Assembly: GCA_039583345.1 (NCBI GenBank)
Contig: JAZDSJ010000001.1
Coordinates: 62,001 to 126,000, forward strand
Reading direction: 5' to 3'
Source: Tectiglobus diatomicola
Lineage (GTDB): Bacteria; Pseudomonadota; Alphaproteobacteria; Rhizobiales; Hyphomicrobiaceae
DNA length: 64,000 nucleotides
Part shown: one piece after another, positions 31,156-41,218 of the stretch
Position numbering within the stretch: the stretch's first letter is position 1
Layout of the letters: every line of letters starts with the position of its first letter
Notes under the pieces: model-generated
Told to the model about the DNA's origin: nothing
Seen by the model: the letters and a program-made list of their open reading frames with translations, nothing else
Database searches by the model: none
Position numbers and translations under genes: made by a program

Positions 31156-31202
31156 TTTTTTATAGATTTCTTTTGTTGAATATTTAAATACGAAGATACA
31201 GT

Positions 31203-32447
31203 TCAACTTCTATAATCAGAATTTATTGAGATATAGTCATGTGTTAAGTCACACGTCCATACTGTGGCTCGTCCAACACCAACACCAACATCGACTTTAA
31301 TATCTATTTCAGAATTTTTCATATAGTCCGATACAGTGTCTTCATTATAATGTGGAGACCTTATACCATCTTCTGCAAGAATATTAGGTCCAAAGCAAAT
31401 CTTAAGTTTATCACGATTAGCAGCTTCACCCGCTTTACCAACTGCCATCACCACTCGGCCCCAATTTGGATCTTCGCCTGAAATTGCCGTTTTAAGCAGT
31501 GGTGAATTTGCTAGTGACATTCCAATACGATGGGCCGCAGTATCGTTCTCAGCACCCGAAATATGGATTGTTATAAACTTAGAGAGACCTTCGCCATCTT
31601 TTACCACTTGTAAAGCTAGATCATGCATGACCTGATGAAGAGCTGACATAAGCACTAATGCACTATCACTTTTTCTATCTGTTATTTCTTGATTATCACA
31701 AGCACCAGTAGCGAACACAAGCACCGTGTCACTAGTGGATGTGTCACCATCAACCGTAATGCAATTAAATGTCTTATAAGATAATTCTGATGTTATATCT
31801 TGTAATAAAGAAGAGTTAATTTTTGCATCTGTAAAGATAAAGGCTAACATAGTTGCCATATCTGGCGCAACCATACCAGAGCCCTTAACAAAGCCAGTTA
31901 TGTTCACGTTAACTCCGTCAAGTATAATATTTGTTGAAGCCATTTTAGGAAATGTATCGGTTGTCATTATGGCACGTGCAGCATCATACCAAGAATCAAC
32001 AACTGTCGAAGCAGTTTTAACCATTCCGTCTAAAAGGTGTGTAAATAGTTTTGCCTCTAGAGGTTCTCCTATAACACCGGTTGAAGCAATATAGACATCA
32101 TCTTGCAAACAGCCAATCGCATCTGCCGTAGCTTTGGTCACTAATTTCACAGCACTATCGCCAAGAGAACCTGTAAAAGCATTTGCATTACCGGAATTTA
32201 CGACAAGAGCTCGCGCACGGTTATGTTTTAATTGTTCACGACACCATAATACTGCTGCAGAGCAAGTTTTAGAATTTGTAAAAACGCCTGCAGCTATTGT
32301 TCCTTCTCGTAGAACCGCTAACATAAGATCTTTTCGACCATGATACTTAATCTTTGCTTCAACAGCCGCAAGGCGCACTCCCTGTACATGTTGAATCATA
32401 GGCAACAATGAAGGAGCGAAGGGTGAAATTTTTTGAGAGCTAGACAT
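31203..32447 (-). CDS. argJ: glutamate N-acetyltransferase / amino-acid acetyltransferase ArgJ
   Basis: ArgJ moves the acetyl group from N-acetylornithine to glutamate, running the recycling arginine pathway, and in bifunctional forms also uses acetyl-CoA. The 414 residues show VFTNSKTCSAAVLWC, VVNSGNANAFTG, the autocleavage site KGSGMVAPDMATMLAF with the catalytic Thr after Ala (~residue 195), NCITVDGDTSTSDTV, and the C-terminal GEDPNWGRVVMAVGKAG. Self-cleavage before that Thr gives alpha and beta chains. Normal length and all motifs present. In relatives a parvulin-type isomerase gene and secA lie upstream; here the isomerase gene is a pseudogene. Confidence 0.95.
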   Translation of the reverse strand: MSSSQKISPFAPSLLPMIQHVQGVRLAAVEAKIKYHGRKDLMLAVLREGTIAAGVFTNSKTCSAAVLWCREQLKHNRARALVVNSGNANAFTGSLGDSAVKLVTKATADAIGCLQDDVYIASTGVIGEPLEAKLFTHLLDGMVKTASTVVDSWYDAARAIMTTDTFPKMASTNIILDGVNVNITGFVKGSGMVAPDMATMLAFIFTDAKINSSLLQDITSELSYKTFNCITVDGDTSTSDTVLVFATGACDNQEITDRKSDSALVLMSALHQVMHDLALQVVKDGEGLSKFITIHISGAENDTAAHRIGMSLANSPLLKTAISGEDPNWGRVVMAVGKAGEAANRDKLKICFGPNILAEDGIRSPHYNEDTVSDYMKNSEIDIKVDVGVGVGRATVWTCDLTHDYISINSDYRS

Positions 32448-32491
32448 TTCCTTATTTAACTTTCATGTTCATCTGCAGCCTTAGTAAACCA

Positions 32492-33115
32492 TTACTTCGT
32501 AATAGACGGATCTAGATGTTCTATGTGCGCAGAATTTCGTAATGATATTAAGATCTCTAGCTCTGTCATGCTAAAGCTGCATAATAATATTATCTTAAAT
32601 AACCTTAAAAACAGGAACTTTAACTTTTCTCTTTTAAATTGCTTTAGTATATACCTGTATAAGTTCATTTCAATCGGTTTACTCACCTTATTTGAAAGAA
32701 GAATAAATGTATTCTTGCCGAATCTGCAGAACTATTTCTTTACTCAAGAAGTTCAAAAACAGCTTTTGCCCTATCGTATGATCCAAGCATTATCTGACTT
32801 AAATAAATTTGTTCACCAGTCAGATAATTTTTAATATGTTTATCGTAGTAATCACGATCTTCGGCGGTGGTAATTTTACAGCGAATCTGCATATCAAATT
32901 AAGTATCGCGAATAGTACGACGTACCTTAAGCTTATAATTTAGAAAGTATTTGCCAACATCCGATTCAGCAAAACGTACATCATTTTCAATTATAGAACG
33001 GCCATTTATTATCGCTGCAGTAACTTCTTCTGCTTGAAGAAAAGTATTTAAACTTAGAAAGATGAAAAATACTGTTGTTATTTCTGAAAGGAAAAACAAG
33101 TTGTACGCTTACATT
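32492..33115 (-). pseudogene. parvulin-type (PpiC/SurA-like) peptidyl-prolyl isomerase remnant
   Basis: In several alphaproteobacteria a periplasmic parvulin gene sits between argJ and the divergent secA. In exactly that place the minus strand keeps a signal-peptide-like start (FFIFLSLNTFLQAEE, ~33080) running into AAIINGRSIIENDVRFAESDVGKYF, the usual N-terminal pattern of these chaperones. After a frame break come KITTAEDRDYYDKH (~32860), a parvulin-like SQIMLGSYDRAKAVFELL (~32775), and a C-terminal LISLRNSAHIEHLDPSITK ending at 32492. The PPIase core is mostly gone, and stops and frameshifts separate the pieces. Loss of this outer-membrane protein chaperone is plausible. The assignment rests on synteny plus short motifs. 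Confidence 0.72.
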
Positions 33116-33469
33116 CTAATAAAGTCATATTTTTAGCCTCTTGATTTCATTTTTTGAACTATTAATCTATTAGGGGTGATTCATAAGCCGTACTAACTTA
33201 AATATCACTACATCCGGCAAGTGAGTAGTTGCAGGCATTCATAGTCACTTTTGCGCATTTTAAAAATCATTAGGATCAAGGCCTGATACACAAATGAATA
33301 GACAATGTTCCTCCCAGAGTCTTATTTTTTCCAACTAGATACATGAGGTATTTGCGCGTGCTTTGTACTAAACGATTAAGTGCACAGTTAATATGTGTGT
33401 TCGCCTCTAGACTAAATATTGGCCATAGCAACTCCGCAAAAGACATCAACGGAGAGGATTGAAACGGTT
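33116..33469. other. divergent leader region of secA
   Basis: About 350 bases between the dead parvulin gene and secA, which should hold the secA promoter. An in-frame TTG at 33419 would extend SecA by 17 residues, but GGAGAGG (33451-33457) fits translation from the ATG at 33470. Confidence 0.5.
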
Positions 33470-36400
33470 ATGATTTCGCTCGAACGGTTTGTATCGAAAT
33501 TTTTTGGCTCATCTAATGAACGTTGCATTCGCAACTTCAGACCTCAAGTAGAAGCAATAAATGCACTTGAAACAGAAGTCGAAGCTTTGTCTAACGATGA
33601 ACTTCGACTGCGCACAACTAATTTTCGCAGACAAGTAAGCGATGGTATTAGCTTAAATGACCTACTCATACCAGCATTTGCAACAGTCCGTGAAGCAGCA
33701 AAGCGTACCCTAGGACAACGGCACTATGATGTACAGTTAATAGGCGGTATGACGCTGCACGAGGGTAAAATTGCTGAAATGAAGACCGGAGAAGGTAAGA
33801 CACTAGTCTCAACCCTGCCTATTTATCTCAATGCTCTTACACAAAAGGGTGTACATGTTGTTACTGTGAATGACTATTTAGCTAAACGCGATTCTGAATG
33901 GATGGGACAGATTTATGTTTTTCTGGGCCTAACAGTCGATTGTATCACTAATGATATGAACGATGACCAGCGTCGAGCTGCTTACTCGGCAGATATTACT
34001 TACGGGACGAATAACGAATACGGCTTCGACTACCTTCGTGATAACATGAAGATGACAAGGGGAGAAATGGTTCAGCGGGGTCACCACTTTGCAATTGTTG
34101 ATGAAGTTGACTCAATTCTAATCGATGAGGCGCGAACACCTCTTGTAATTTCCGGTCCAGTCGAAGATCGCACAGTACTCTATAACACAATTAACTCATA
34201 TATCCCAGATCTGATATCAGACAAGAGAAATTTTGAACTTGACGAAAAGCAACGACAGGTGTCACTAACAGAGAGTGGTAATCAGTGGATCGAAGACAAA
34301 CTTGGTGAAGCCAAGCTGCTCTCTGGCACCATGTACGATGCAGAGAATATTACAGTTGTTCACCACATAAACCAAGCACTGAAAGCCCACAAGCTTTTTA
34401 CAATAGACAAAGACTACATCATAAAAAATGATGAAGTCGTAATTATTGATGAGCACACCGGACGTATGATGCCAGGTCGTCGTTATTCTGAAGGCCTTCA
34501 TCAAGCACTAGAGGCAAAAGAAAATGTCTCAATTCAGCCAGAAAATCAGACACTAGCATCAATAACATTTCAAAACTATTTCCGCCTATATACGAAATTA
34601 GCCGGCATGACTGGAACTGCTGCTACCGAAGCCACAGAATTCCTTGATATTTATGGTCTTGAAGTTCTCGAAATCCCGACACACCGTCCAATTGCCCGAC
34701 TAGATGAGGATGATGAAATCTATCGTACAGAAAACGAAAAGTGGCAGGCCATTATTTTGGAGATAAAAGCTGCACAGGAGCGTCATCAGCCTTGCCTTGT
34801 GGGCACTGCTTCAATTGAAAAAAGTGAACATCTTTCTGAACTCTTAAAAAAAAGTGGAGTTGAGCATCAAGTTCTCAATGCCAGATACCATGAGCAGGAA
34901 GCTAAGATCATTTCACAGGCCGGAACACCAGGAGCTGTAACAATAGCAACTAATATGGCAGGTCGCGGTACAGATATCCAGCTTGGAGGTAATACAAAAA
35001 ACAATTCAGATGCACGCGAAAAAGTTTTAGCAGCATCAGCTATATTAGAAATTGAACCTGCCAAGGGAAAGAAACCTGCAAGAACTGTCCAAAAGCCAGG
35101 TGGCCTCTATGTTATTGGCACAGAACGCCATGAAAGCCGACGTATCGACAACCAACTGCGTGGCCGATCCGGTCGTCAGGGAGATCCGGGACGTTCGAAA
35201 TTCTACCTTTCGCTACAGGATGACCTTATGCGAATATTTGGGTCAAACAAAATGGACAGTGTTCTTAAAACTCTTGGCCTCAAGCATGGTGAAGCAATCA
35301 TTCATCCAATCATGAGCAAAACGCTTGAAATGGCTCAAAAAAAAGTTGAAGCACGCAATTTCGATATGCGCAAACACATACTCAAATACGACGATGTGAT
35401 GAATGATCAGCGCAAGGTAGTTTTCGAACAACGTCTTGAGTTTATGTCTACTGACGACGTCAGTGAAATTGTCACTGACATGCGTAACGATGCAATCGTT
35501 GCACTTGTTTCACTTTACATTCCAGATAAATCTTATATCGAACAATGGGATCAAAATGGGCTTAATGACGCATTTCAGAATCTTACTGGTATAGATGCAA
35601 AACTTCAAAACTGGATTGCAGAAGAAGGTATTACTAGTGATAAAATTCAAGCCCGACTTACAGAACTTGCGGACAATCAAACTACAGTAAAATTAAAGGA
35701 AGTCGGTGAAGTAATTCTAGCTAATTACAAAAATGCCGAACAACTTGTAGCTTTCGTCAAGACAGATCCTAAGCTTGATAAGATGTTAGAGAAACCTGAA
35801 GAAAATTTCGAAAACATAGGACATTATCTTCTAAATTCTGATGAAAGTAAAATTTATATAGATGGGATATCTCAGAAAGAGGCGCGAAATCAAGCTGGTA
35901 TGATAGGCTACCAATTTATGACAAATCTAATCGAAGCACGACTGCTTATCACTAAAATAAATTCAGAGAGGGAAAAAACGCCAGAAGTTCTAGGACGCGA
36001 GCGCATGCGTTATGTTGAGAAATCTATTCTTTTACAAACACTCGACAACCTTTGGCGTGAGCATCTCGTAGCACTTGAGCATTTGCGTGAAGTTGTTGGA
36101 TTTCGCGCTTACGGTCAAAGAGATCCACTTAATGAGTATAAATCTGAAGCTTTCACACTGTTTGACAACCTTCTAATCAAACTGCGTGAATCCGTAACCT
36201 ATCACCTTATGACTATTAATATTGGAGATAATAATCATGTGCTATCTGAAATAGAAGCATATCCTGAACAAGAATTGCTAATTGGAGACTATGCTAAAGC
36301 AGAAGCAGTAATAGCTAATGAAGATTACTTACTAACTAAGGAATTTAACAAAAACTCTCGTGTAGAGCCCCTTCGCACCCGCCAAGCAAGCATGAAGTTA

Positions 36401-36496
36401 GATCCAAATAAACCTAATACATGGGGTAAGGTTCCGCGCAACGCACCATGTCCTTGCGGCTCCGGAAAAAAATACAAACATTGCCACGGAAGTTAA
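33470..36496 (+). CDS. secA: preprotein translocase ATPase SecA, with an insertion
   Basis: SecA is the motor that drives proteins through SecYEG. Present are GEIAEMKTGEGKT-type Walker A (here IAEMKTGEGKTLV), YGTNNEYGFDYLRDNM, DEVDSILIDEARTPL (Walker B), DEHTGRMMPGRR, TGTAATEA, ATNMAGRGTDIQLGG, ERHESRRIDNQLRGRSGRQGDPG and the C-terminal zinc finger CPCGSGKKYKHCHG. I start at the ATG at 33470 (FVSKFFGSSNER fits the family). At 1,008 residues it is ~90-100 longer than usual (~900-915). The excess lies in the C-terminal scaffold/wing region between ELADNQTTVKLKEVG and PEVLGRERMRYVEKSILL, a stretch rich in charged helices (bases ~35704-35979) that I do not know from other SecA proteins. Otherwise intact. 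Confidence 0.95.
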   Translation: MISLERFVSKFFGSSNERCIRNFRPQVEAINALETEVEALSNDELRLRTTNFRRQVSDGISLNDLLIPAFATVREAAKRTLGQRHYDVQLIGGMTLHEGKIAEMKTGEGKTLVSTLPIYLNALTQKGVHVVTVNDYLAKRDSEWMGQIYVFLGLTVDCITNDMNDDQRRAAYSADITYGTNNEYGFDYLRDNMKMTRGEMVQRGHHFAIVDEVDSILIDEARTPLVISGPVEDRTVLYNTINSYIPDLISDKRNFELDEKQRQVSLTESGNQWIEDKLGEAKLLSGTMYDAENITVVHHINQALKAHKLFTIDKDYIIKNDEVVIIDEHTGRMMPGRRYSEGLHQALEAKENVSIQPENQTLASITFQNYFRLYTKLAGMTGTAATEATEFLDIYGLEVLEIPTHRPIARLDEDDEIYRTENEKWQAIILEIKAAQERHQPCLVGTASIEKSEHLSELLKKSGVEHQVLNARYHEQEAKIISQAGTPGAVTIATNMAGRGTDIQLGGNTKNNSDAREKVLAASAILEIEPAKGKKPARTVQKPGGLYVIGTERHESRRIDNQLRGRSGRQGDPGRSKFYLSLQDDLMRIFGSNKMDSVLKTLGLKHGEAIIHPIMSKTLEMAQKKVEARNFDMRKHILKYDDVMNDQRKVVFEQRLEFMSTDDVSEIVTDMRNDAIVALVSLYIPDKSYIEQWDQNGLNDAFQNLTGIDAKLQNWIAEEGITSDKIQARLTELADNQTTVKLKEVGEVILANYKNAEQLVAFVKTDPKLDKMLEKPEENFENIGHYLLNSDESKIYIDGISQKEARNQAGMIGYQFMTNLIEARLLITKINSEREKTPEVLGRERMRYVEKSILLQTLDNLWREHLVALEHLREVVGFRAYGQRDPLNEYKSEAFTLFDNLLIKLRESVTYHLMTINIGDNNHVLSEIEAYPEQELLIGDYAKAEAVIANEDYLLTKEFNKNSRVEPLRTRQASMKLDPNKPNTWGKVPRNAPCPCGSGKKYKHCHGS

Positions 36497-37004
36497 TAGT
36501 CTTTACTTCAATGAAGTCTTGGGTAAAAAAGACTTTAATACTAAGTTTATAAAATAAGCTGAATTCAAAACGATATTAATTTAAACCATGGTCATGGTAT
36601 AAATTTAAGCCTCTGACTTATCATTCTAAGCCATTAGAGCTAAAAATTATCAATTAGAAGTAAATGGCGTTATAAGTTTCACAACCTTATGTAATCGATG
36701 TAAAGTTTCGCATAAGATGCGTTCTACCGTAATTGTAATTAGTTTCTAAAAATGCTTGATATGAACTCAAATTTAAATTCATTACTAAAATTCAATAAAA
36801 TAGTTATAGTTCGATCACTAATATTGCTCGTTACAAAAAAATATAAAAGTCAAGTATGCTTTTCCAAGCTGCTTAACCTTTCAATCACATTCATATAACT
36901 TATGAAGCGTCTTTGCGAAAAAAACATTGCTACTAACACAATCATTTTACAAAATAATAATAATTCGCTATTAATTAATAATGTCATTATTGGAAAGTAC
37001 AGCA
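36497..37004. other. non-coding spacer after secA
   Basis: About 500 bases. Just after the secA stop, AGTCTTTA and TAAAAAAGACT-like arms (~36499-36534), with an inner ACTTCA/TGAAGT, could form a weak hairpin that may end secA transcription. No gene seen. Confidence 0.4.
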
Positions 37005-37403
37005 ATGGGCTTAATTGGAAAAATTTTTTGTTGGTGGGGACCTAGTACCTGGGGTACTAGCTGGACTATATTTAAAAACGGCGGCTTTGTAGGTTCCGAC
37101 GACTATGGAAATCACTATTACGAACAAATTTCAGGAGTAGGTCCCCATGGCAAACCTAGACGCTGGGTAATCTACAGGGATCAGGCCGAGGCATCACAGG
37201 TTCCACCAGAATGGCACGGGTGGCTGCACCATACATTCAAAGAACCACCAATTAATGAGACATATGTATATAAATTCTGGCAAAAAACTCATCAAATGAA
37301 TATGACCGGAACTCCAGGTGCTTACAGACCCGAGGGCTCGATTTTGAATAGCTCAGGCCGCCCAAAAAACGTTGGCAGTTATCATGCATGGAAGCCGAAG
37401 TAA
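37005..37403 (+). CDS. NDUFA12-family NADH:quinone oxidoreductase accessory subunit
   Basis: A ~132-residue homologue of the mitochondrial complex I subunit NDUFA12 (B17.2), which is typical for alphaproteobacteria. Key stretches are GLIGKIFCWW at the start, GGFVGSDDYGNHYYEQ, RRWVIYRDQAEASQVPPEWHGWLHH, the TGTPGAYRPEGSIL region and the C-terminal YHAWKPK. I choose the ATG at 37005, with GGAAAG about nine bases upstream; an ATG at 36981 adds eight residues unlike the family. It shows that a proton-pumping complex I is probably still made. A DUF2155 gene follows, as in many alphaproteobacteria. Confidence 0.92.
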   Translation: MGLIGKIFCWWGPSTWGTSWTIFKNGGFVGSDDYGNHYYEQISGVGPHGKPRRWVIYRDQAEASQVPPEWHGWLHHTFKEPPINETYVYKFWQKTHQMNMTGTPGAYRPEGSILNSSGRPKNVGSYHAWKPK

Positions 37404-37497
37404 GGACACTAAATCAAATATTGGATTGGCACATAACTCGTATTGGATTTAAACTCTACCAATTAAAAAAACCTTTAAAGCAATACTCTATTATTTA

Positions 37498-38001
37498 ATG
37501 AAGTACATTCATACTTTTACGAAATATCTAATAATCAGATTCTTGTTTGGAATTTTATTAAGTCACTGTTTGTTTCTAACTTGGAACTCTTTTGCAAAAG
37601 CACAGCGCGTATCTAATGGGATAGTAGTATTTTCAGCGTTAGATAAAATAACTGCACGTATAAAAAATTTAGAGATACCTATAAACAAAACTGTTAATTT
37701 TGGCTCTTTAAAGATTACACCGCGAGTATGTTATTCAAGTCCGCCGGAAGCTCGACCTAGGACTAGTACGTTTGTACAAGTAGATGAGGTACTTCTTAAC
37801 GGAAGTGAAAAACGAATTTTTTCTGGCTGGATGTTTGCAGAAAGCCCTGCATTAAACGCAGTAGAGCATCCAGTTTTTGATGTTTGGCTAACACGTTGCA
37901 GTAAGCCAAACATCAAAGTTGAATATCCAAAGGATAAACAAAGAAAAATGGGACCGACTTTGCCATCACCAACATATTTTAACCGTCAATTTTTGCGTTA
38001 G
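37498..38001 (+). CDS. exported DUF2155 protein
   Basis: A 167-residue protein with an N-terminal hydrophobic signal (residues ~10-35, ending SFAKA). The DUF2155 core follows: ALDKITARIKNLEIPINKTVNFGSL-type beta strands, ITPRVCYSSPPEARP, and the signature SGWMFAESPALNAVEHPVFDVWLTRC with two conserved cysteines that may form a disulfide in the periplasm. The function of the family is unknown. The usual downstream partner in relatives (aat, leucyl/phenylalanyl-tRNA transferase) is not seen here. Confidence 0.9.
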   Translation: MKYIHTFTKYLIIRFLFGILLSHCLFLTWNSFAKAQRVSNGIVVFSALDKITARIKNLEIPINKTVNFGSLKITPRVCYSSPPEARPRTSTFVQVDEVLLNGSEKRIFSGWMFAESPALNAVEHPVFDVWLTRCSKPNIKVEYPKDKQRKMGPTLPSPTYFNRQFLR

Positions 38002-38609
38002 AATTAGCCTGAAAACCTAAACTACACTTACAGCAAAGTCTAATAATTCTGATAATTATTCTAACTAAGTATCTAGAAAAATTGATTTACAGTCTCTTTA
38101 TCAATGGACTATTTAAATAGTTACCCAAACATGACAAAAGAATGAGGACAGATAAGTTTTCTATAGTTTTGTCATATAACTAAAAGGATCTAAAAGCATA
38201 TCCTTAATCAATCGATGAGATCCTGTTTTAAAAGTAAAACTTACAAAAGTATCCAGTCTTTTGTTTGTAAACTTATAAGTAATACCTTCCTAAACTCTGT
38301 GATTGACAAGTCCTAAAATTAAAATTTATTTGCAAATTAGATAAGAATAATCTAATTGCACTACAGAATAAGCTATATGTGAATATTATGGACTTTTAAA
38401 ACTGTCAGAATTAAAGAAGAGTAATAGGACCTTGAGATAATAAAAATTAATAATTAAGTCTGCATTATATTAGTTCGAAAGCAAGTGTACTACATTATCA
38501 TGTTTAAACTAGTATAAATATAAAGCGACTAATAACATTACTATTGATAGTTCAAATTTAAGTCTGAGTCATAATACCTAAATTAATTTGATAGGATCAA
38601 AGCTTACAA
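38002..38609. other. non-coding gap
   Basis: About 600 A+T-rich bases between the DUF2155 gene and the DUF1513 remnant. I see nothing assignable. Confidence 0.4.
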
Positions 38610-39882
38610 ATGACGATGAATCGTAGAGATGTAATTAAGGAAGCTGGTGCAACCTCTTTGGCATACATACTCCCTTAAAAATAACTTCGGTTCATAAAAA
38701 TCAAAAACTTTATGCAGCAACACTTAAATCACATAGAGGCAGTTTTTTTGCTGCAAATTTTTAACGGGATGGCACAGAAGTTAATACTGTGAGCCTATCA
38801 GAGCGAGGTCATGATGTAGCCTGTTTGCCCCATATCGCGAACTGTAGTTGCCTTCGCGCGTCTCCCTGGAAATTTTGCAGTTGCACTTTCTGGAGACCGT
38901 ACAAGTAGGCTAATACGATTTAAATCACAACCTAACCGTCATTTTTATGGTCATGGTACCCTTTCACTAGATAGTGGTCTTCTTTTTGCTTCAGAAAATG
39001 ACTTTTAGATAGGTACAGGCTGCATAGGAATTTACGACGCAACAGTTGATTACAAGTATTTGGGACAATTTGATTACTTTAGTATAGGACCGCACGACCT
39101 AGCTATGATGCCTGATGGGAAAGTATTGGTAGTAGCAACAAGGCGGTATTAAAACACACCCAGATATTGGCTACTGCCGAACCAAGCTTAATCATAAGAC
39201 AATGAAACCAGCTTTAGTTTACATTAATGCAATATCTAGAGAACTAATTGAAAAACAACAATTATCTTCTGATAAACACAAATTATCTCTTCGACACTTG
39301 GATGTAGAAATATCTGGTACTGTTATTGTAGGTGGACAGTTACAAGAAGGTGCTCCGATTAAACCCCCCTTAGTTCTGCGTTATATATCGGGAACACTAC
39401 CCGAGCTAATTCAACTACCCATTGAATTAACTAAATCTTTACATGGTAACATCAGTTCCATTGCGGCAAACCGGCTTGGCGACATAGCTGCTTTAACAAG
39501 CTCACGTGGTGGAATAGCTACTCTTATAGAACTAGAAAAAGGAAAAGTAATAAGTATTATTCGTGAATATGACCTATCTGGTGTTGTTGCCGCAGGAGAT
39601 AATTTTCTATTTACGTCTGGTCAAGATGTTGTAATTTCAGGAAATATAAAAAATCACAAATTGGCATTGAGACAATCATACAGAAACTATATAAGTGCTT
39701 TCAAAAATACTACTATTATAATCTCTGACTTGACTATGTCAGAAATCATTTACAGTAGCAGAGCAAGCCTTCCTTCAATGCCTATACACTGTGAAATAGA
39801 AAGAATCAAAGTATCTATTGCTGTTTTAATTTATAAGTTATCTTTAATCATGTATCTCTGTTCGCTAACTTATATAGCCTAA
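38610..39882 (+). pseudogene. DUF1513 beta-propeller protein remnant with Tat-type start
   Basis: The start MTMNRRDVIKEAGATSLAY has the twin-arginine pattern of an exported protein but meets a stop at once. Shifting frames then give LSERGHDVACLPH-like, VAFARLPGNFAVA-like, NRHFYGHGTLSLDSGLLFASEND, IGIYDATVDYKYLGQFDYFSIGPHDLAMMPDGKVLVVA and TKLNHKTMKPALVYIN-like stretches, which follow the order of DUF1513 proteins (FYGHG, ATEND, GPHEL). From 39202 a longer open frame continues the fold (LSLRHLDVEISGTVIVGGQ, SSRGGIATLIE) and ends abnormally. Relatives sit in imelysin-type iron-uptake operons; no such partner is present. Broken beyond repair at the 5' half. Confidence 0.85.
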
Positions 39883-40389
39883 TAGGTACTATTTCTCGAT
39901 TCTTCATCTTCATCGATTTAAGTTTTATAACATTAAGATACTTTAACGTTTAAAACTTTTGCTATCTAGGATACATAAGTAACTTTCAGAGGAGAAGCTT
40001 ACTTAAAATCAAAATACAAATTACGGAGTAATAATCACTTAACACAAAAATTATTAATTTTTCTGCCAACACTTTAAATACATAAGAAACAATTTAGGAG
40101 AATTATGTAATAAAATTTTATCTGTAGAGAGACCTTTTCTGGAAAATCAGGAATAGTGATTAGTTAGTTGTAAACTGGTTGCAAACTCTAAATTCTAGCT
40201 ACATAAAACTATTAAAATCAAATATAGCGTCGAAAAAAAAGCTAAAGATTATTTTTTAAAAAGAATTTAAAAGAAACCTAATGTATTACTCTAGATTAGT
40301 ACGTTTTCCTAATTTCTCTAAAACGAACTATACTGGATCACAATAAAATTTCTAATTTATGCAATAAAAAAATTTAATCACCATATTAT
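39883..40389. other. non-coding gap
   Basis: About 500 bases between the DUF1513 remnant and the convergent chorismate mutase gene. Nothing recognisable. Confidence 0.4.
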
Positions 40390-40695
40390 TCACTCAGATT
40401 TCTGCAGTTTTTCCTCTTCATACTGTATAAACCAGCCAATCATCTGCCGCCACAGAGCTTCACATAGATCTGAAGGAACACCAACCTTATCTGCCTTCTG
40501 GCGAACCCGGTCTACAACTTGCTGATTACGCCATGGAACATTTGCTTCCGAATTTTCTAAAAGTTTAATCTGCCATGCGCGCTCTACATAAAGGAAACGT
40601 TCTCCTATTAACTCGACTAACTCTGAGTCAAGACGATCAATCTCTACTCGAACATCGCTCATATTTTGGCATTCAACCGGAGTTTTTTTTGCCAT
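40390..40695 (-). CDS. chorismate mutase (AroQ class)
   Basis: A 101-residue, all-helical mono-functional chorismate mutase that converts chorismate to prephenate for Phe/Tyr synthesis. Helix 1 reads VRVEIDRLDSELVELIGERFLYVERAWQIK, with the family's conserved acidic and basic residues. Helix 3 begins around LCEALWRQMIGWFIQYEEEKL. It resembles the small PchB-like forms of alphaproteobacteria. The ATG has AGAGAAG upstream. It sits downstream of gatC by ~100 bases on the same strand. Together with the DAHP synthase at 13.6-15.0 kb it indicates a retained aromatic pathway. Confidence 0.88.
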   Translation of the reverse strand: MAKKTPVECQNMSDVRVEIDRLDSELVELIGERFLYVERAWQIKLLENSEANVPWRNQQVVDRVRQKADKVGVPSDLCEALWRQMIGWFIQYEEEKLQKSE

Positions 40696-40798
40696 TTTCT
40701 TCTCTATTGTAACTATTTGTAAAATTTGTATTAGCGTTTGCTACCCTAATAATAAATAAAGCTAATACTTTAAAGAAATCAAATTATAAACTTAATGT

Positions 40799-41086
40799 TT
40801 ATTGAATAACCTTCGGTACAACGTAATAGTTTCCTTCGCTGAGGGGAGCATTTTCAACGACGACTGATTTATTTACATCATCTAAAACTTCATCATTACG
40901 TTGCAGCAATTCTGAATCACAGACCTTAGTCATTGGCTCTACAGCACTAGTATCTATCAAATTAAGCTGCTCAACCCACAATAAGAAATTAGATAATTTA
41001 ATCTGAAGATCACGTACTTCGGCCTCATTTATGCTGATGCGAGCAAGATTAGAAATCTGCTTAATTTTTGTTTTTTCAATTTTCAT
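40799..41086 (-). CDS. gatC: Asp/Glu-tRNA amidotransferase subunit C
   Basis: GatC is the small linker subunit that holds GatA and GatB together in the amidotransferase making Gln-tRNA and Asn-tRNA. The ~95 residues show ISNLARISINEAEV, LSNFLLWVEQLNLIDTSAVEPM and the C-terminal ENAPLSEGNYYVVPKVI, as in the family. I take the ATG at 41086; a TTG just before it adds one residue. In most alphaproteobacteria gatA and gatB follow directly; here a chorismate mutase gene follows instead, so gatAB must lie elsewhere. Confidence 0.93.
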   Translation of the reverse strand: MKIEKTKIKQISNLARISINEAEVRDLQIKLSNFLLWVEQLNLIDTSAVEPMTKVCDSELLQRNDEVLDDVNKSVVVENAPLSEGNYYVVPKVIQ

Positions 41087-41218
41087 CAAACCACGCTCAG
41101 ATTCGGACTAAAATTAACGCTAATTTACTGCAAACTATTTAAAAGTTCATTTTGTGAAGTTATTTTTTGTTATAGCTTAATGAATAAAGTTAACTTTCTA
41201 ATACTTCAACTTTGAATA

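Noticed and set aside
32523..32834. + strand open frame of 103 codons
   Set aside because: It overlaps the parvulin remnant on the other strand, which keeps family motifs; this frame has none.
39202..39882. Independent 226-residue gene
   Set aside because: It continues the DUF1513 fold from the broken upstream part and has no start signals of its own, so I treat it as the 3' half of the pseudogene.
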